Shown: positions 38,145 to 48,374, numbered from the stretch's first letter. The stretch is DNA of 64,000 nt from Victivallales bacterium (GCA_021733985.1 JAIPJT010000002.1:50468-114467), one strand, 5' to 3'. Numbers and translations are program-made. The notes: generated by a model not told the origin, from the sequence alone.

Positions 38145-40163
38145 TTAATTTTTTCTTGGCAAAGAAATAGTAAATTCTGTCCAGGTGGGGCCCTTTTCAG
38201 GTTCCGCATTGGTTTTTACTGTAATATTGCCTTTATGTGTTTTTATAATACCGTAAGAAACGGCCAGGCCCAAACCGGTGCCCTTTCCAATCTGCTTAGT
38301 GGTAAAGAGCGGTTCAAAAATTTTATTAATGTATTTTTGCTGAATGCCGCTGCCTTCGTCCTTTATTTTTACATAAATTTTATCTTCATTATCATAGGCC
38401 TGAATATTAATAGTGCCTTTTTCCTGCATTGCGTCAATAGCATTCACAATCAGGTTTACAAGAACCTGAGTAATTTTATCTCCGTGTACTTCCGCAATCG
38501 GGTCATTAAAATTAGAGTCAATTATAATATTGACCTCTTCAGGTTTTATGATTGTCTTAAGAGAATTTTTGATTAACTTATCAATGTTAGTAAGTTCAAT
38601 GTCAAGTGTGTTTTTCCTGGAAAAATTTAGCAGTCCTGAAACAATTTTTTTACATCTTTTAGCCTGTTCCACTATCAAATCAATGTCTTCTTTATACTCT
38701 TCGAGTTCCGGAGTCTCTGAAATCTCTTCCAGCAAACCGGAGGCATTAAGCAGAATGACACCAAGCGGATTATTTATTTCATGGGCAATACCTGCAGAAA
38801 GCTGACCCATGCTGGCAAGCTTTTCCGCATTGAAAAGAGCTTCCTGAGTTTTTTCCAGGCTGGTTTTCGATATTTTAAGATCTTCAAGTGAATTTTTAAG
38901 ACGTTCTATTGTATAGGGAAGGCACATTTCATTTTCAGCAAGACCTGCGTATATTGCCTGCGCATGTTCACGGCAGGTTTCATATCCGCATGCCCCGCAA
39001 TTCAGCTCGTCTTCAATTGTATATTTACCGAGTTTTTCCAGAATAGTTACTATTTTTTTGTTAGGTGGCTCTGTGAACCTTATGTCCGAAGCACGGAAGA
39101 TAGCTTTCATATCCAGTTCCTGATTCAGTAAACCGTGAAACATATCCCTGTTTATATGTAAATCAGAATATTCAAAACGGGATTTAACGTAGTTACTTAC
39201 AGCTGTACGGCGTGCGAAATATGATTGTTTTTCTTCAGAAGGCATGCCTGCGCCCATGATACATCCCTGACAGCATAAAACTTCAAGCAGTTTAGAGTCA
39301 AACTTTTTATTATGATATTCATCTAATGCTCTGACAAAGTCCTCTTTCCCGTCTGCCGTAAGAATATGTGAATTCAGCAGGTTTACTCTCATGTCAGCTG
39401 CCTGAAGCATCCCGCCGCGAAGCGGGAACAGTGCTCCGAGCCCGGGTTTCGGGGGGTCAAAATCCCGGGGAGTAAGTTTTTCACCGTCAATTTCTTCAGC
39501 TTCAAACATTTCAATAAGTTCCTGAAATGTAAGAACGCTTGCAATTTCAGTGGAGCCGTCTTCTGTAGGATACTTCAGAGCTTCTGCCTTTTTGGATATA
39601 CACGGTCCGATAAAAACGGTTTTTATATCGCCGTATATAATTCTCAGGGCCCTTGAAGTAGCTATCATCGGCGACACTATCGGTGCAAGATAGCTGAAAA
39701 GGATAGGGTGATATTTCTCAACAAATGATACAATTCCCGGGCAGGTAGTTGCAATATATGATTTGTCCGGATTATTAAAAACCAGTTCTTTATAGGCATG
39801 GGCTACAAAATCTGCACCGAAAGCGACTTCGCAAACATGATCAAAGCCTAATTCTTTAATCATGCTTACCAGGCGTCCGGCATTTATTCCCTGAAAAGCA
39901 GCCGGAAAACTCGGTGCAACTATTGCAATAGTTTTTATGTCTGATTTCAGAATATCATTTGTTTCATCAATGGACCCGTAATATTTTTTTGCTTTCTGGC
40001 TGCAGACAAGTACACAATGTCCGCAGCCTATGCAGCGTTCGGGTATGACTTCTGCCTGTCCATTGGATACACGTATAGCTTTAGCAGGACAGCTTCGTAT
40101 ACACGTATAGCACATCCTGCATCTTTCCTTAATAGTAGTAACTAATGTTATATTATTATCCAC
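38145..40163 (-). CDS. [FeFe]-hydrogenase-like domain fused to Fe-S domain and histidine kinase (putative H2/redox sensor)
   Basis: Two 4Fe-4S motifs; L1/L2/L3-like YIATTCPGI, VFIGPCISKKAEA, EVLCCQGCIMGAGMP; CGACGYETCREHA Fe-S motif; HisKA GQLSAGIAHEINNPLG; HATPase GTGLGLAVSYGII. Confidence 0.92.
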   Translation of the reverse strand: MDNNITLVTTIKERCRMCYTCIRSCPAKAIRVSNGQAEVIPERCIGCGHCVLVCSQKAKKYYGSIDETNDILKSDIKTIAIVAPSFPAAFQGINAGRLVSMIKELGFDHVCEVAFGADFVAHAYKELVFNNPDKSYIATTCPGIVSFVEKYHPILFSYLAPIVSPMIATSRALRIIYGDIKTVFIGPCISKKAEALKYPTEDGSTEIASVLTFQELIEMFEAEEIDGEKLTPRDFDPPKPGLGALFPLRGGMLQAADMRVNLLNSHILTADGKEDFVRALDEYHNKKFDSKLLEVLCCQGCIMGAGMPSEEKQSYFARRTAVSNYVKSRFEYSDLHINRDMFHGLLNQELDMKAIFRASDIRFTEPPNKKIVTILEKLGKYTIEDELNCGACGYETCREHAQAIYAGLAENEMCLPYTIERLKNSLEDLKISKTSLEKTQEALFNAEKLASMGQLSAGIAHEINNPLGVILLNASGLLEEISETPELEEYKEDIDLIVEQAKRCKKIVSGLLNFSRKNTLDIELTNIDKLIKNSLKTIIKPEEVNIIIDSNFNDPIAEVHGDKITQVLVNLIVNAIDAMQEKGTINIQAYDNEDKIYVKIKDEGSGIQQKYINKIFEPLFTTKQIGKGTGLGLAVSYGIIKTHKGNITVKTNAEPEKGPTWTEFTISLPRKN

Positions 40164-40207
40164 TTCTGTGACTAATTCCTGTATTGATTTTAAGTTCAGT
40201 TTTAAAA

Positions 40208-41941
40208 TTAAATGAGAACATCTCTTTTAGTATAATTTGTATGAAGAAGTTCATGACTTTTATGACTTAAAGGCTCCCCGAGAAATTCTTTGTATAACTG
40301 CTGAACAGCTTTATTTTTATGAGAGGTTCTCAGTTTTTCACTTTTGTCAATCGAATATAGAGATTTAAGTCTAACCTTTATTTTTTCAATGTCTGTATTC
40401 CTGGGCTGTCCCCCGCCTGCAATACATCCGCCGGGGCATGTCATTACTTCGATGAAATGTAGATCCTTTCTACCTGATTTTATCTGTTCAAGCAGCTGTT
40501 GTGCATTACCTACACCGTTTACTACTGCTATGCCGAGTTCCAGACCGTTAATATTCAGTTTGGCTTCCTTTATGCCTTTTACCCCTCTTACTTCTTCAAT
40601 CTGTAAAGATTTTAACTCACTGCCGGTAAGCATGTGATATGCTGTGCGAACGGCAGCTTCCATTACACCGCCTGTTCCTCCGAAGAGTTTCCCGGCAGAA
40701 CTTCTTATGCCAAAAGGAGTGTCTGCTTTGTCTTCAGGCAGAGAACCAAAATCTATTCCGTATGTTTTTATCATCCTGGCTAACTCTCTGGTGGAAATAG
40801 TTGCATCGATATCCGGGACCTGGTCTCTTCCCATTCCCGGTCTTGCAGCCTCAAATTTTTTAGCAGTACAGGGCATAACAGAAACACTGAATATATTTTC
40901 AGGATCGATTCCTTCTTTTTTCGCAAAATATGTTTTAATTATTGCGCCCAGCATCTGCTGAGGGCTTTTACAGGTTGAAATATTTTCCAGAAATCCAGGA
41001 TAAAACTGTTCAACATATTTAATCCAGCCTGGAGAGCAGCTTGTCATCAACGGGAGTTTTCCGCCTGACTGAATGCGCTGAATCAATTCTGATGCTTCCT
41101 CCATAATAGTCAGGTCGGCAGAAAAACTTGTGTCAAATACACGATCAAATCCCATTCTCCTTAGAGCTGTCACCATTTTGCCGTTGACATCTGTGCCCGG
41201 TTCTATACCGAATTCTTCGGCTATGGATACCGAAATAGCAGGAGCGTGCTGTACAACAACAATTTTTTTCGGGTTATTCAACGCGTCTGTGACCTGCTTT
41301 GTGAAACTGTTTTCACGCAATGCTCCGGTTGGGCAGACCATAATGCATTGGCCGCAATATATACAGCTGGATATATTGAGTCCCTGATTGAAAGCCGGAG
41401 CTATAACAGTGCTGCTGCCTCTGCCTACAAAGTCAATTGCAGAAACATTTTGAATTTCCTCACAGACTCTTACACATTTTCCGCATAGAATACATTTAGA
41501 CTGGTCCCTTACAATAGCAGGACTGGTACAGTCAACTGTATTTCTGGTTTTATGTTTTCCAACAAACCTTCTTTCCCTTATACCATACTGATCAGCCAAA
41601 TTCTGAAGTTGGCAGTTGCCGTTTCTTACGCAGTATAAACAGTCATCAGGATGGTTGGCCAGCAAAAGCTCTATAACGGTTTTTCTTGCCTTTATCACAC
41701 GGGGAGAATTAGTTATAATGTTCATCCCTTCCTGTACAGGATAAGAACAGCTGGGTACCAGTCCGGGCATTCCTTCGACTTCCACGCAGCATATTCTGCA
41801 GGCGCCGCTCGGAAGAAAGTCATCCATATGACAAAGAGTGGGAATGTTTATTCCTGCACGCTTGACAGCTGACAGAATAGTCTCTTCCGGTTTGGCATCT
41901 ATAATTCTATTATTAACTGTAATTTCAAACATTTTAAACAC
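40208..41941 (-). CDS. hydA: [FeFe]-hydrogenase catalytic subunit (HydA of trimeric NAD-linked type)
   Basis: N-terminal 2Fe-2S and His/Cys and 4Fe-4S motifs; LMTSCSPGW, SVMPCTAKKFEAARP, EVMTCPGGCIAGGGQP. Confidence 0.95.
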   Translation of the reverse strand: MFKMFEITVNNRIIDAKPEETILSAVKRAGINIPTLCHMDDFLPSGACRICCVEVEGMPGLVPSCSYPVQEGMNIITNSPRVIKARKTVIELLLANHPDDCLYCVRNGNCQLQNLADQYGIRERRFVGKHKTRNTVDCTSPAIVRDQSKCILCGKCVRVCEEIQNVSAIDFVGRGSSTVIAPAFNQGLNISSCIYCGQCIMVCPTGALRENSFTKQVTDALNNPKKIVVVQHAPAISVSIAEEFGIEPGTDVNGKMVTALRRMGFDRVFDTSFSADLTIMEEASELIQRIQSGGKLPLMTSCSPGWIKYVEQFYPGFLENISTCKSPQQMLGAIIKTYFAKKEGIDPENIFSVSVMPCTAKKFEAARPGMGRDQVPDIDATISTRELARMIKTYGIDFGSLPEDKADTPFGIRSSAGKLFGGTGGVMEAAVRTAYHMLTGSELKSLQIEEVRGVKGIKEAKLNINGLELGIAVVNGVGNAQQLLEQIKSGRKDLHFIEVMTCPGGCIAGGGQPRNTDIEKIKVRLKSLYSIDKSEKLRTSHKNKAVQQLYKEFLGEPLSHKSHELLHTNYTKRDVLI

Positions 41942-41958
41942 CTCTATGATTGTAACTT

Positions 41959-43890
41959 TTAATCTATAACTATTGCATCAAACTTGCAGGTTTCTATGCA
42001 GGCTCCGCAACCGATACATAGGTCTGTGACAATATAATGAGGACTTCTTTTAGCGCCTTTTACTGCACCTGTCGGACATTTCTGGGCGCATGCGGTACAA
42101 CCTACACAGTTGGCTTCTATAATTTTGTAATTAATAAGGTCTCTGCATACTCCGGCCGGACATTTTCTTTCATATATGTGGGCTTCATATTCTTCTCTAA
42201 ACCATTTCAAAGTACTTAAAACTGGATTCGGGGCGGTTTGTCCAAGACCGCAGAGACTCGTATCCTGGATGACTTTTGCGAGCCTTTCAAGATACATCAA
42301 ACCTTTGAAACGCTGAAGGGCCTGAGTCGGTGATTCGTCTTTTCTGCCGTGGGTAATATCTTCAAGAATGCCAAGCATATGGCGAGTGCCTTCACGGCAT
42401 GGAATACATTTACCGCAGCTTTCTCTTTGTATAAAGTCCATAAAAAATTTTGCAAGGTCAACCATGCAGGTGCTTTCATCCATTACAACCAATCCGCCGG
42501 AGCCCATCATGGCACCTACGTTTTTCAGTGATTCATAATCTATTTCAATGTCGACGAACTCGGTAGGGATACAGCCGCCTGAAGGGCCTCCGATTTGAAC
42601 AGCCTTATAATTTTTATCATTCGGGATTCCGCCTCCGATTTCAAAAACTATCTCACTTAGTTTTGTGCCCATAGCAACCTCAACGAGACCGGTCCTGTTG
42701 ATCCTGCCTGAAAGTGCAAATACTTTAGTGCCTTTACTGGATTTAGTTCCAATTGAATTAAAAGCAGCACTTCCCGAGTCAATAATTCCGGGAACGTTTG
42801 CATAGGTTTCGACGTTGTTTATTACGGAAGGTTTGCCGAATAAACCTTTTACAGCCGGAAACGGCGGACGGGGACGCGGCATTCCGCGTTTACCTTCAAT
42901 ACTGTGTATAAGGGCAGTTTCTTCGCCGCAGACAAAAGCACCGGCGCCTTTTTTGATAATTATGTCAAGGCTGAAATCGGTATTCATGATGTTACTTCCG
43001 AGAAGACCGTATTCCTTAGCCTGTCTGATTGCTGTTTCAAGTCTTGATATTGCGAGAGGATATTCAGCGCGAATATATATATATGCTTTTGTTGCGCCTA
43101 TGGCATATGCGCCAATCGCCAGTCCTTCAAGCAGTCGATGAGGGTCACCTTCTATTACCGCTCTGTCCATAAAGGCTCCCGGGTCACCTTCATCTGCATT
43201 ACATATCATATATTTCTGGGAACTTTCGGTATTTAAAGCAAATTTCCATTTTCTCCCAGTGAGGAAACCGCCGCCGCCTCTCCCGCGAAGACCGCTTTCT
43301 TCAATAATATTACAGACTTCAGGAGTTTTATATTTATATTCTCTGAGAACTTTTGTAAATGCTCTGTATCCGCCAAAAGCAATATATTCATCGATATTTG
43401 TTGGATCTATAATTCCGCAGTTTTTCAACACTAACCTGGTTTGTCTTTGGAAAAAGGGATGTTCATCAAGGTAAGCTAACCCTTCCCATCCTTCAAAATT
43501 ACTGTTTCTGTGCTGTCCCATAAAATTTTCCGTCTTGATTTCATGTCCCAAGACAGCTTCTATAATATCAACTGCATTTGATTCTGTTACATTTTTAAAT
43601 GTAAGCCTTGTTCTGCCCGGAATCTGTACGTCCATAATAGGCTCTTCCGCGCAAAGTCCGATACAGCCTACTTTTACCAGGTTAATATCTTTGTTTTTGA
43701 TGTATTCTTCCAGTTTTGTTAATACTTTATTCGCCCCGGCACTTAATCCGCATGTCGCTGTACCAAGGAAAACGGTAGGAAGTTTTATTTTGCTTCTTGT
43801 ATTAGATAAAATATAATCTTTTATATAACTGTCATTTATATTTTTTTCATCTTTTTGTGACAGGATATTCTTCAGTATTTCCTTGTTCAT
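41959..43890 (-). CDS. hydB: NuoF-like hydrogenase diaphorase subunit (HydB)
   Basis: GLRGRGGGGFLTGRKWKFA, ICNADEGDPGAFMDRAVIEGDPH, ESCGKCIPCREGT; C-terminal tandem 4Fe-4S. Confidence 0.94.
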   Translation of the reverse strand: MNKEILKNILSQKDEKNINDSYIKDYILSNTRSKIKLPTVFLGTATCGLSAGANKVLTKLEEYIKNKDINLVKVGCIGLCAEEPIMDVQIPGRTRLTFKNVTESNAVDIIEAVLGHEIKTENFMGQHRNSNFEGWEGLAYLDEHPFFQRQTRLVLKNCGIIDPTNIDEYIAFGGYRAFTKVLREYKYKTPEVCNIIEESGLRGRGGGGFLTGRKWKFALNTESSQKYMICNADEGDPGAFMDRAVIEGDPHRLLEGLAIGAYAIGATKAYIYIRAEYPLAISRLETAIRQAKEYGLLGSNIMNTDFSLDIIIKKGAGAFVCGEETALIHSIEGKRGMPRPRPPFPAVKGLFGKPSVINNVETYANVPGIIDSGSAAFNSIGTKSSKGTKVFALSGRINRTGLVEVAMGTKLSEIVFEIGGGIPNDKNYKAVQIGGPSGGCIPTEFVDIEIDYESLKNVGAMMGSGGLVVMDESTCMVDLAKFFMDFIQRESCGKCIPCREGTRHMLGILEDITHGRKDESPTQALQRFKGLMYLERLAKVIQDTSLCGLGQTAPNPVLSTLKWFREEYEAHIYERKCPAGVCRDLINYKIIEANCVGCTACAQKCPTGAVKGAKRSPHYIVTDLCIGCGACIETCKFDAIVID

Positions 43891-43903
43891 AATACCCTCT
43901 TAC

Positions 43904-44380
43904 CTATTCTTCTAAAGTTTTTCTGTTTTTATATGATCCTATAATTTTTTCTATATCTGAAGGGACCAGGTTAGCATGAAATTCACCGTTTATGCTTATC
44001 ACCGGAGCAAGCCCGCAGGCGCCGATACAGGCTACAACCTCAATACTGAACATGCCGTCTCTTGTTGTCTCTCCGGCTTTGATATTCAGCATTGCCTCTA
44101 AAGCCGAAAGTACATTCGCTGAACCTTTTACATGACATGCTGTCCCACGGCAGACCTGAATATGATACTTCCCGTAAGGTTGGAATCTAAACTGGTTATA
44201 AAAGGTGGCGACACCGTATATTTTACTGGTCGGCAGGTTTAAAAGTCCGCCGACTCTGGCAACAGAATCCTTAGATAGGAATCCAAGTTCATGTTGTATT
44301 TCCTGCAGTAAAGGTATTAAGGAATCTCTTTTCGATCCCCGGTATTTACTGAAAATCTTTTTATATATATGCTCTTCCAT
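43904..44380 (-). CDS. hydC: NuoE-like 2Fe-2S hydrogenase subunit (HydC)
   Basis: IYGVATFYNQFRFQPYGKYHIQVCRGTACHVKGS...VACIGACGLAPV. Confidence 0.93.
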   Translation of the reverse strand: MEEHIYKKIFSKYRGSKRDSLIPLLQEIQHELGFLSKDSVARVGGLLNLPTSKIYGVATFYNQFRFQPYGKYHIQVCRGTACHVKGSANVLSALEAMLNIKAGETTRDGMFSIEVVACIGACGLAPVISINGEFHANLVPSDIEKIIGSYKNRKTLEE

Positions 44381-44754
44381 TCTACTATACCTTAAATAAG
44401 TTAATAATTACTAAACAATGCAATCAAATTAAGTAAAAAAATTTCAAAGGGATATCCTTGAAATGTCAAAGTACCGGCACGAAAACTTTTTTGTATCCGA
44501 CAAATATATTCCTGTTCAGCTCCGGCTTTAAGGCTTTCCTTAACACCTAAAACCTAATACAAATTGATAAGAAGTATTATCATTAAAAACGAGCTAAAAA
44601 ACCGGCCGGTTAAAAACAGTACTTCAACTGCTTAATCTATAGATACTGACTGTTACTGGAAAATATGAAAATTCCCTTCTGGGTTGAATTAAAGAAAAAT
44701 AAGTTATTTAGGATTATTTGCTGTGAATATGTGTAACTAAAACGTTTTTCCTTT

Positions 44755-45126
44755 TTATAACTTGTTTTTTATCGTGTTCAGAAGAGTTTGAGGATTAATG
44801 GGTTTCTGGAAAATACCGTTTAAACCGAGTTCCGTATAATTGACTGTGTCATTTAAGTTATCACCAATGGAGCTTAACATGTATACAGGCACATTGTCTG
44901 ATAAAAGCCTTACTTCCTTTACAAAATTTACTCCGGCATCTACTTCTTCCATCATCAAATCCACTATAGTGAGATCGGGACTGCATTGTTTAAATTTTTT
45001 TATACCTTCTTCCGCCGAGGAGGCTTCTTCCATAATATATCCGTTCTGTTCAAGAATAAATTTTAAAGAATTGCGTACATCCTGATCATCGTCTACACAG
45101 AGGATTACATATTTATTGTCTCTCAT
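44755..45126 (-). CDS. single-domain response regulator
   Basis: VILCVDDDQDVRNSLK...DLTIVDLMMEEVDAG. Confidence 0.85.
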   Translation of the reverse strand: MRDNKYVILCVDDDQDVRNSLKFILEQNGYIMEEASSAEEGIKKFKQCSPDLTIVDLMMEEVDAGVNFVKEVRLLSDNVPVYMLSSIGDNLNDTVNYTELGLNGIFQKPINPQTLLNTIKNKL

Positions 45127-45161
45127 AACAACACCTGGGTTTTGAAATTAATAATATAAAA

Positions 45162-45608
45162 TTAAACTGTATTTTTCTTAATACAATATTTTAAAAAATT
45201 TGCGGCCTTAAATAAATTAGCTTCAGCTTGTTCTGATAAAGCTTCACTGTAACTGTTGAAATCATACCCTCTTATACCAAGGATATAGGCTTCCGGTTTT
45301 CTATTAAAAAGTTTTAATGTTAGCCCGATTAAGTTTTCAGGAGTTATGCTGTGGCTTGAAAATTTTATTTCTTCAGCCGGTTCTATCTTTTTAAAATAAA
45401 AAGGTTTACTGCAGCTTACATCGGCGTCAGCAAAAATTACAGTATCATGTTTGGATATCTCAATGGCATCTTCAACAGTCAACTGGTAATTACTCTCTAC
45501 CGTAAGATTAGGATAATTTCCATTATTAAACAATTCGGCTAATGCAGGCCCCAGACCGTCATCAAGACGGCCCGGATTGCCGTAGCCTATTAATAAAATA
45601 TTGCTCAC
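45162..45608 (-). CDS. [NiFe]-hydrogenase maturation protease (HoxW/HyaD family)
   Basis: MSNILLIGYGNPGRLDDGLGPALAELF; immediately downstream of large subunit. Confidence 0.85.
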   Translation of the reverse strand: MSNILLIGYGNPGRLDDGLGPALAELFNNGNYPNLTVESNYQLTVEDAIEISKHDTVIFADADVSCSKPFYFKKIEPAEEIKFSSHSITPENLIGLTLKLFNRKPEAYILGIRGYDFNSYSEALSEQAEANLFKAANFLKYCIKKNTV

Positions 45609-45614
45609 ACTGAC

Positions 45615-47042
45615 TTAGTTCCTTGATTCAGTTTGAATTATATGGCCATCATTGTCAAGCAGTTCAAACTTCAACGGCATTTTGCCTAAAGCGTGTGTAG
45701 CGCATGACAGGCATGGATCATAGGCTCTTATTGCTACTTCCACTTCATTCATAAGCGGTTCAGTAATTTCAGGTTTGCCGGAAATTCTTTCTTCCGCGAC
45801 TTTTTTAACAGCCTGATTCATCGGTTCATTATTACTTGTAGTCGAGACTATAAGATTGGCCATAGTAATCTGATCATTGTCATTGACCTGATAATGATGG
45901 AATAAAGTACCTCTCGGTGCTTCAATAATACCGACACCTTCATTCCTTCTTTCTCCGGAAACGACAAGGTCATTGCCCTGTAAATCGTCATCATTGAGAA
46001 GGCTTTTGATAACTTCAACAGAATGAAGCATTTCAATCATTCTGGCCCAATGGTAAGCCATTGTAATATTATTGGGCTTATTGTCGGTTACAGCCATGAA
46101 CTCTTTTCTTGCTGCTTCCGCTTCAGGAGTGTCAATGTAATCACAAACATTTACTCTTGCAAGGGGACCAACCCTGTACCAGCCGTTTTCATGTCCAATT
46201 TCACGGATAAACGGGAATTTCATATATGACCAGGACTTGACTTCTTCTGCGATATAATGATGATATTTCTGGTTGTCAAGATGGTCAAATATTTTGTTTC
46301 CGTCTTTATCTATTGCGCGGACACCGCCGTCATAGAAGTCCATTGCACCGTCTTTGCGGACAATCCCAAGATGGTTAGAGTCAAAAGAACCGAAAGAAGC
46401 GATCTTATCAAGATTATCTATAGTATAATCTTTTGCTATTTTTAACGCTCCGCGGGACCATTCAAGTATTTGTTCAATATCCTTAAGGAAGTTATCACGC
46501 TCTTCAATAGAAAGATTTTTATTAATGCCGCCCGGGATTGCGCCGGTACCATGTATCTTCTTGCCGGCTGTTGCTTTGATGAGTTCCTGTCCGTATTTAC
46601 GCAGCATAACCCCCTGTACCGCCAAGTCGGGATGTTTTTCTATTACGCCGATAACGTTGCGGATTGCAGGATCAGCATCAAAACCGAAAAGAAGATCCGG
46701 AGAACAGAGATGGAAAAAATGCAGGGCGTGTGACTGCAGCATCTGTCCGTAATGCATTAACCTGCGCATCTTTTCCGCGGTAGGCGTAAGTTTGTCAGCT
46801 CCGACTATTACATCCATTGCTTTAGCCGCTGCAAGATGGTGGCTTACCGGACAGATTCCGCATAGACGCTGTACCAGTACAGGTACTTCCCAGTAGGGAC
46901 GGCCGAGTATGAAACGTTCAAATCCTCTGAACTCGACAATATGCAATCTGCTTTGAGTTACTTTATTATTGTCATCCAGCTGAATGGTCACTTTTCCGTG
47001 CCCTTCAACTCTCGTGACAGGTTCAATAACAATTTTTTTCAT
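45615..47042 (-). CDS. hoxH: bidirectional [NiFe]-hydrogenase large subunit
   Basis: VQRLCGICPVSHHLAAAKAMD and DPCLSCATHALGKMP with C-terminal extension. Confidence 0.94.
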   Translation of the reverse strand: MKKIVIEPVTRVEGHGKVTIQLDDNNKVTQSRLHIVEFRGFERFILGRPYWEVPVLVQRLCGICPVSHHLAAAKAMDVIVGADKLTPTAEKMRRLMHYGQMLQSHALHFFHLCSPDLLFGFDADPAIRNVIGVIEKHPDLAVQGVMLRKYGQELIKATAGKKIHGTGAIPGGINKNLSIEERDNFLKDIEQILEWSRGALKIAKDYTIDNLDKIASFGSFDSNHLGIVRKDGAMDFYDGGVRAIDKDGNKIFDHLDNQKYHHYIAEEVKSWSYMKFPFIREIGHENGWYRVGPLARVNVCDYIDTPEAEAARKEFMAVTDNKPNNITMAYHWARMIEMLHSVEVIKSLLNDDDLQGNDLVVSGERRNEGVGIIEAPRGTLFHHYQVNDNDQITMANLIVSTTSNNEPMNQAVKKVAEERISGKPEITEPLMNEVEVAIRAYDPCLSCATHALGKMPLKFELLDNDGHIIQTESRN

Positions 47043-47088
47043 TATTTTATTCCTCCAATGAAACTTGATATAATTTTAACCCGCTGAA

Positions 47089-47634
47089 CTAATCATACTT
47101 GATCAACTCATAAGGAAGATCCAGCGGTTTATCAGTTAATAATGCAACTAAAGCCTGCCATAGTGTTTCAGCAGGAGGCGGACATCCCGGCAAATGGTAA
47201 TCCATCTTGACGATTTCGCTGCATGGATAAACTTTATCCAGTAGTAAAGGAATATCCGGACCGTTAGGAGCTTTACCTGTAGGATTATATATTGTCGGTC
47301 CTTCGAGGTAAGCCTTTTGCAGGCATTCCTGCAGTGGAATTCCGTTGCGCATAGCCGGGATTCCGCCCATTATAGCGCAGTCACCAACTGAGATCAATAT
47401 ATCGCAGTTTCTACGGAAGTCCTGTAGATTGTGTGCATTTTCCTCGTTTGCACATCCGCCTTCTATGAGTCCTACGGCGCAGCGCTCTGTGAATTTCTTA
47501 ATGTCATCTACCGGTGATTTATTGAATTCAACCAGTTCGACCAGCTTTAAAATTTTATCGTCAATATCAAGCAAAGACATATGACAGCCGAAACAACCGG
47601 CTAATGAAGCTGTAGCAACTTTAGGTTTTCCCAT
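47089..47634 (-). CDS. hoxY: bidirectional [NiFe]-hydrogenase small subunit
   Basis: SLAGCFGCHMSLLDID...VGDCAIMGGIPAMRN...PGCPPPAETLW. Confidence 0.94.
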   Translation of the reverse strand: MGKPKVATASLAGCFGCHMSLLDIDDKILKLVELVEFNKSPVDDIKKFTERCAVGLIEGGCANEENAHNLQDFRRNCDILISVGDCAIMGGIPAMRNGIPLQECLQKAYLEGPTIYNPTGKAPNGPDIPLLLDKVYPCSEIVKMDYHLPGCPPPAETLWQALVALLTDKPLDLPYELIKYD

Positions 47635-47652
47635 GATTTATATCCTTTGTTT

Positions 47653-48363
47653 TTAGCTTGATTGATTCTTGTTTTCAATTTCGGAACCGATCGGCTTGTT
47701 ATCGTATAAGCGTTCGCCAATAGGTACTGCATAACCTACTCTTTTCTTGAGTAAAGCACCAACCGGGCATACTTCGACCGCTTTGTCGGTGACATCGATT
47801 TCTGTATCGCTGAGTTTGGCTTCAGAATTTACCGCTACTCTCTTATCCGGCCCGCGGTCCACGAACTCAAAAACATTTTTGCCGTCAATATCCTGTGAAG
47901 CCCGAACACATCTGCCGCAGAGTACGCAGCGGTTTCTGTCAATGAAGATATCTTTATGCGAAGCATCAATATCTCTTTTTGGGAACAGGTAAGGGTATTT
48001 AGGAGCGAGTACACCAAGTCTGTATGCCAAAGCCTGCAGCTCGCAGTTACCGCTTTTTTCACAGAACATGCAATAGTGGTTACCTTCTACGAACAGCATT
48101 TCAATAATATCTTTTCTGATCTGCTGTACTTCTTCTGAACTGTTGTCAACAGTGATTCCCTCGGCGATCGGCTGAGTACATGCTGCCTGAGCTCTTCCAT
48201 TGACAAAAACTGTACATACACGGCAGCTTCCGTGCGGCTGCAAACCTTCGTACGTACAAAGACGCGGGATATATATACCGGCAGCATCTGCTGCTTCCAT
48301 TATCGTCTGTCCGGGTTTGCCTTTGATATCAACATTATCAATTTTAAAAGTAATGTCTGCCAT
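47653..48363 (-). CDS. hoxU: NAD-reducing hydrogenase diaphorase small subunit
   Basis: 2Fe-2S YIPRLCTYEGLQPHGSCRVCTVFVNG; His/Cys cluster HYCMFCEKSGNCELQ; RCVLCGRCVRAS. Confidence 0.92.
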   Translation of the reverse strand: MADITFKIDNVDIKGKPGQTIMEAADAAGIYIPRLCTYEGLQPHGSCRVCTVFVNGRAQAACTQPIAEGITVDNSSEEVQQIRKDIIEMLFVEGNHYCMFCEKSGNCELQALAYRLGVLAPKYPYLFPKRDIDASHKDIFIDRNRCVLCGRCVRASQDIDGKNVFEFVDRGPDKRVAVNSEAKLSDTEIDVTDKAVEVCPVGALLKKRVGYAVPIGERLYDNKPIGSEIENKNQSS

Positions 48364-48374
48364 TATTAATCTCC

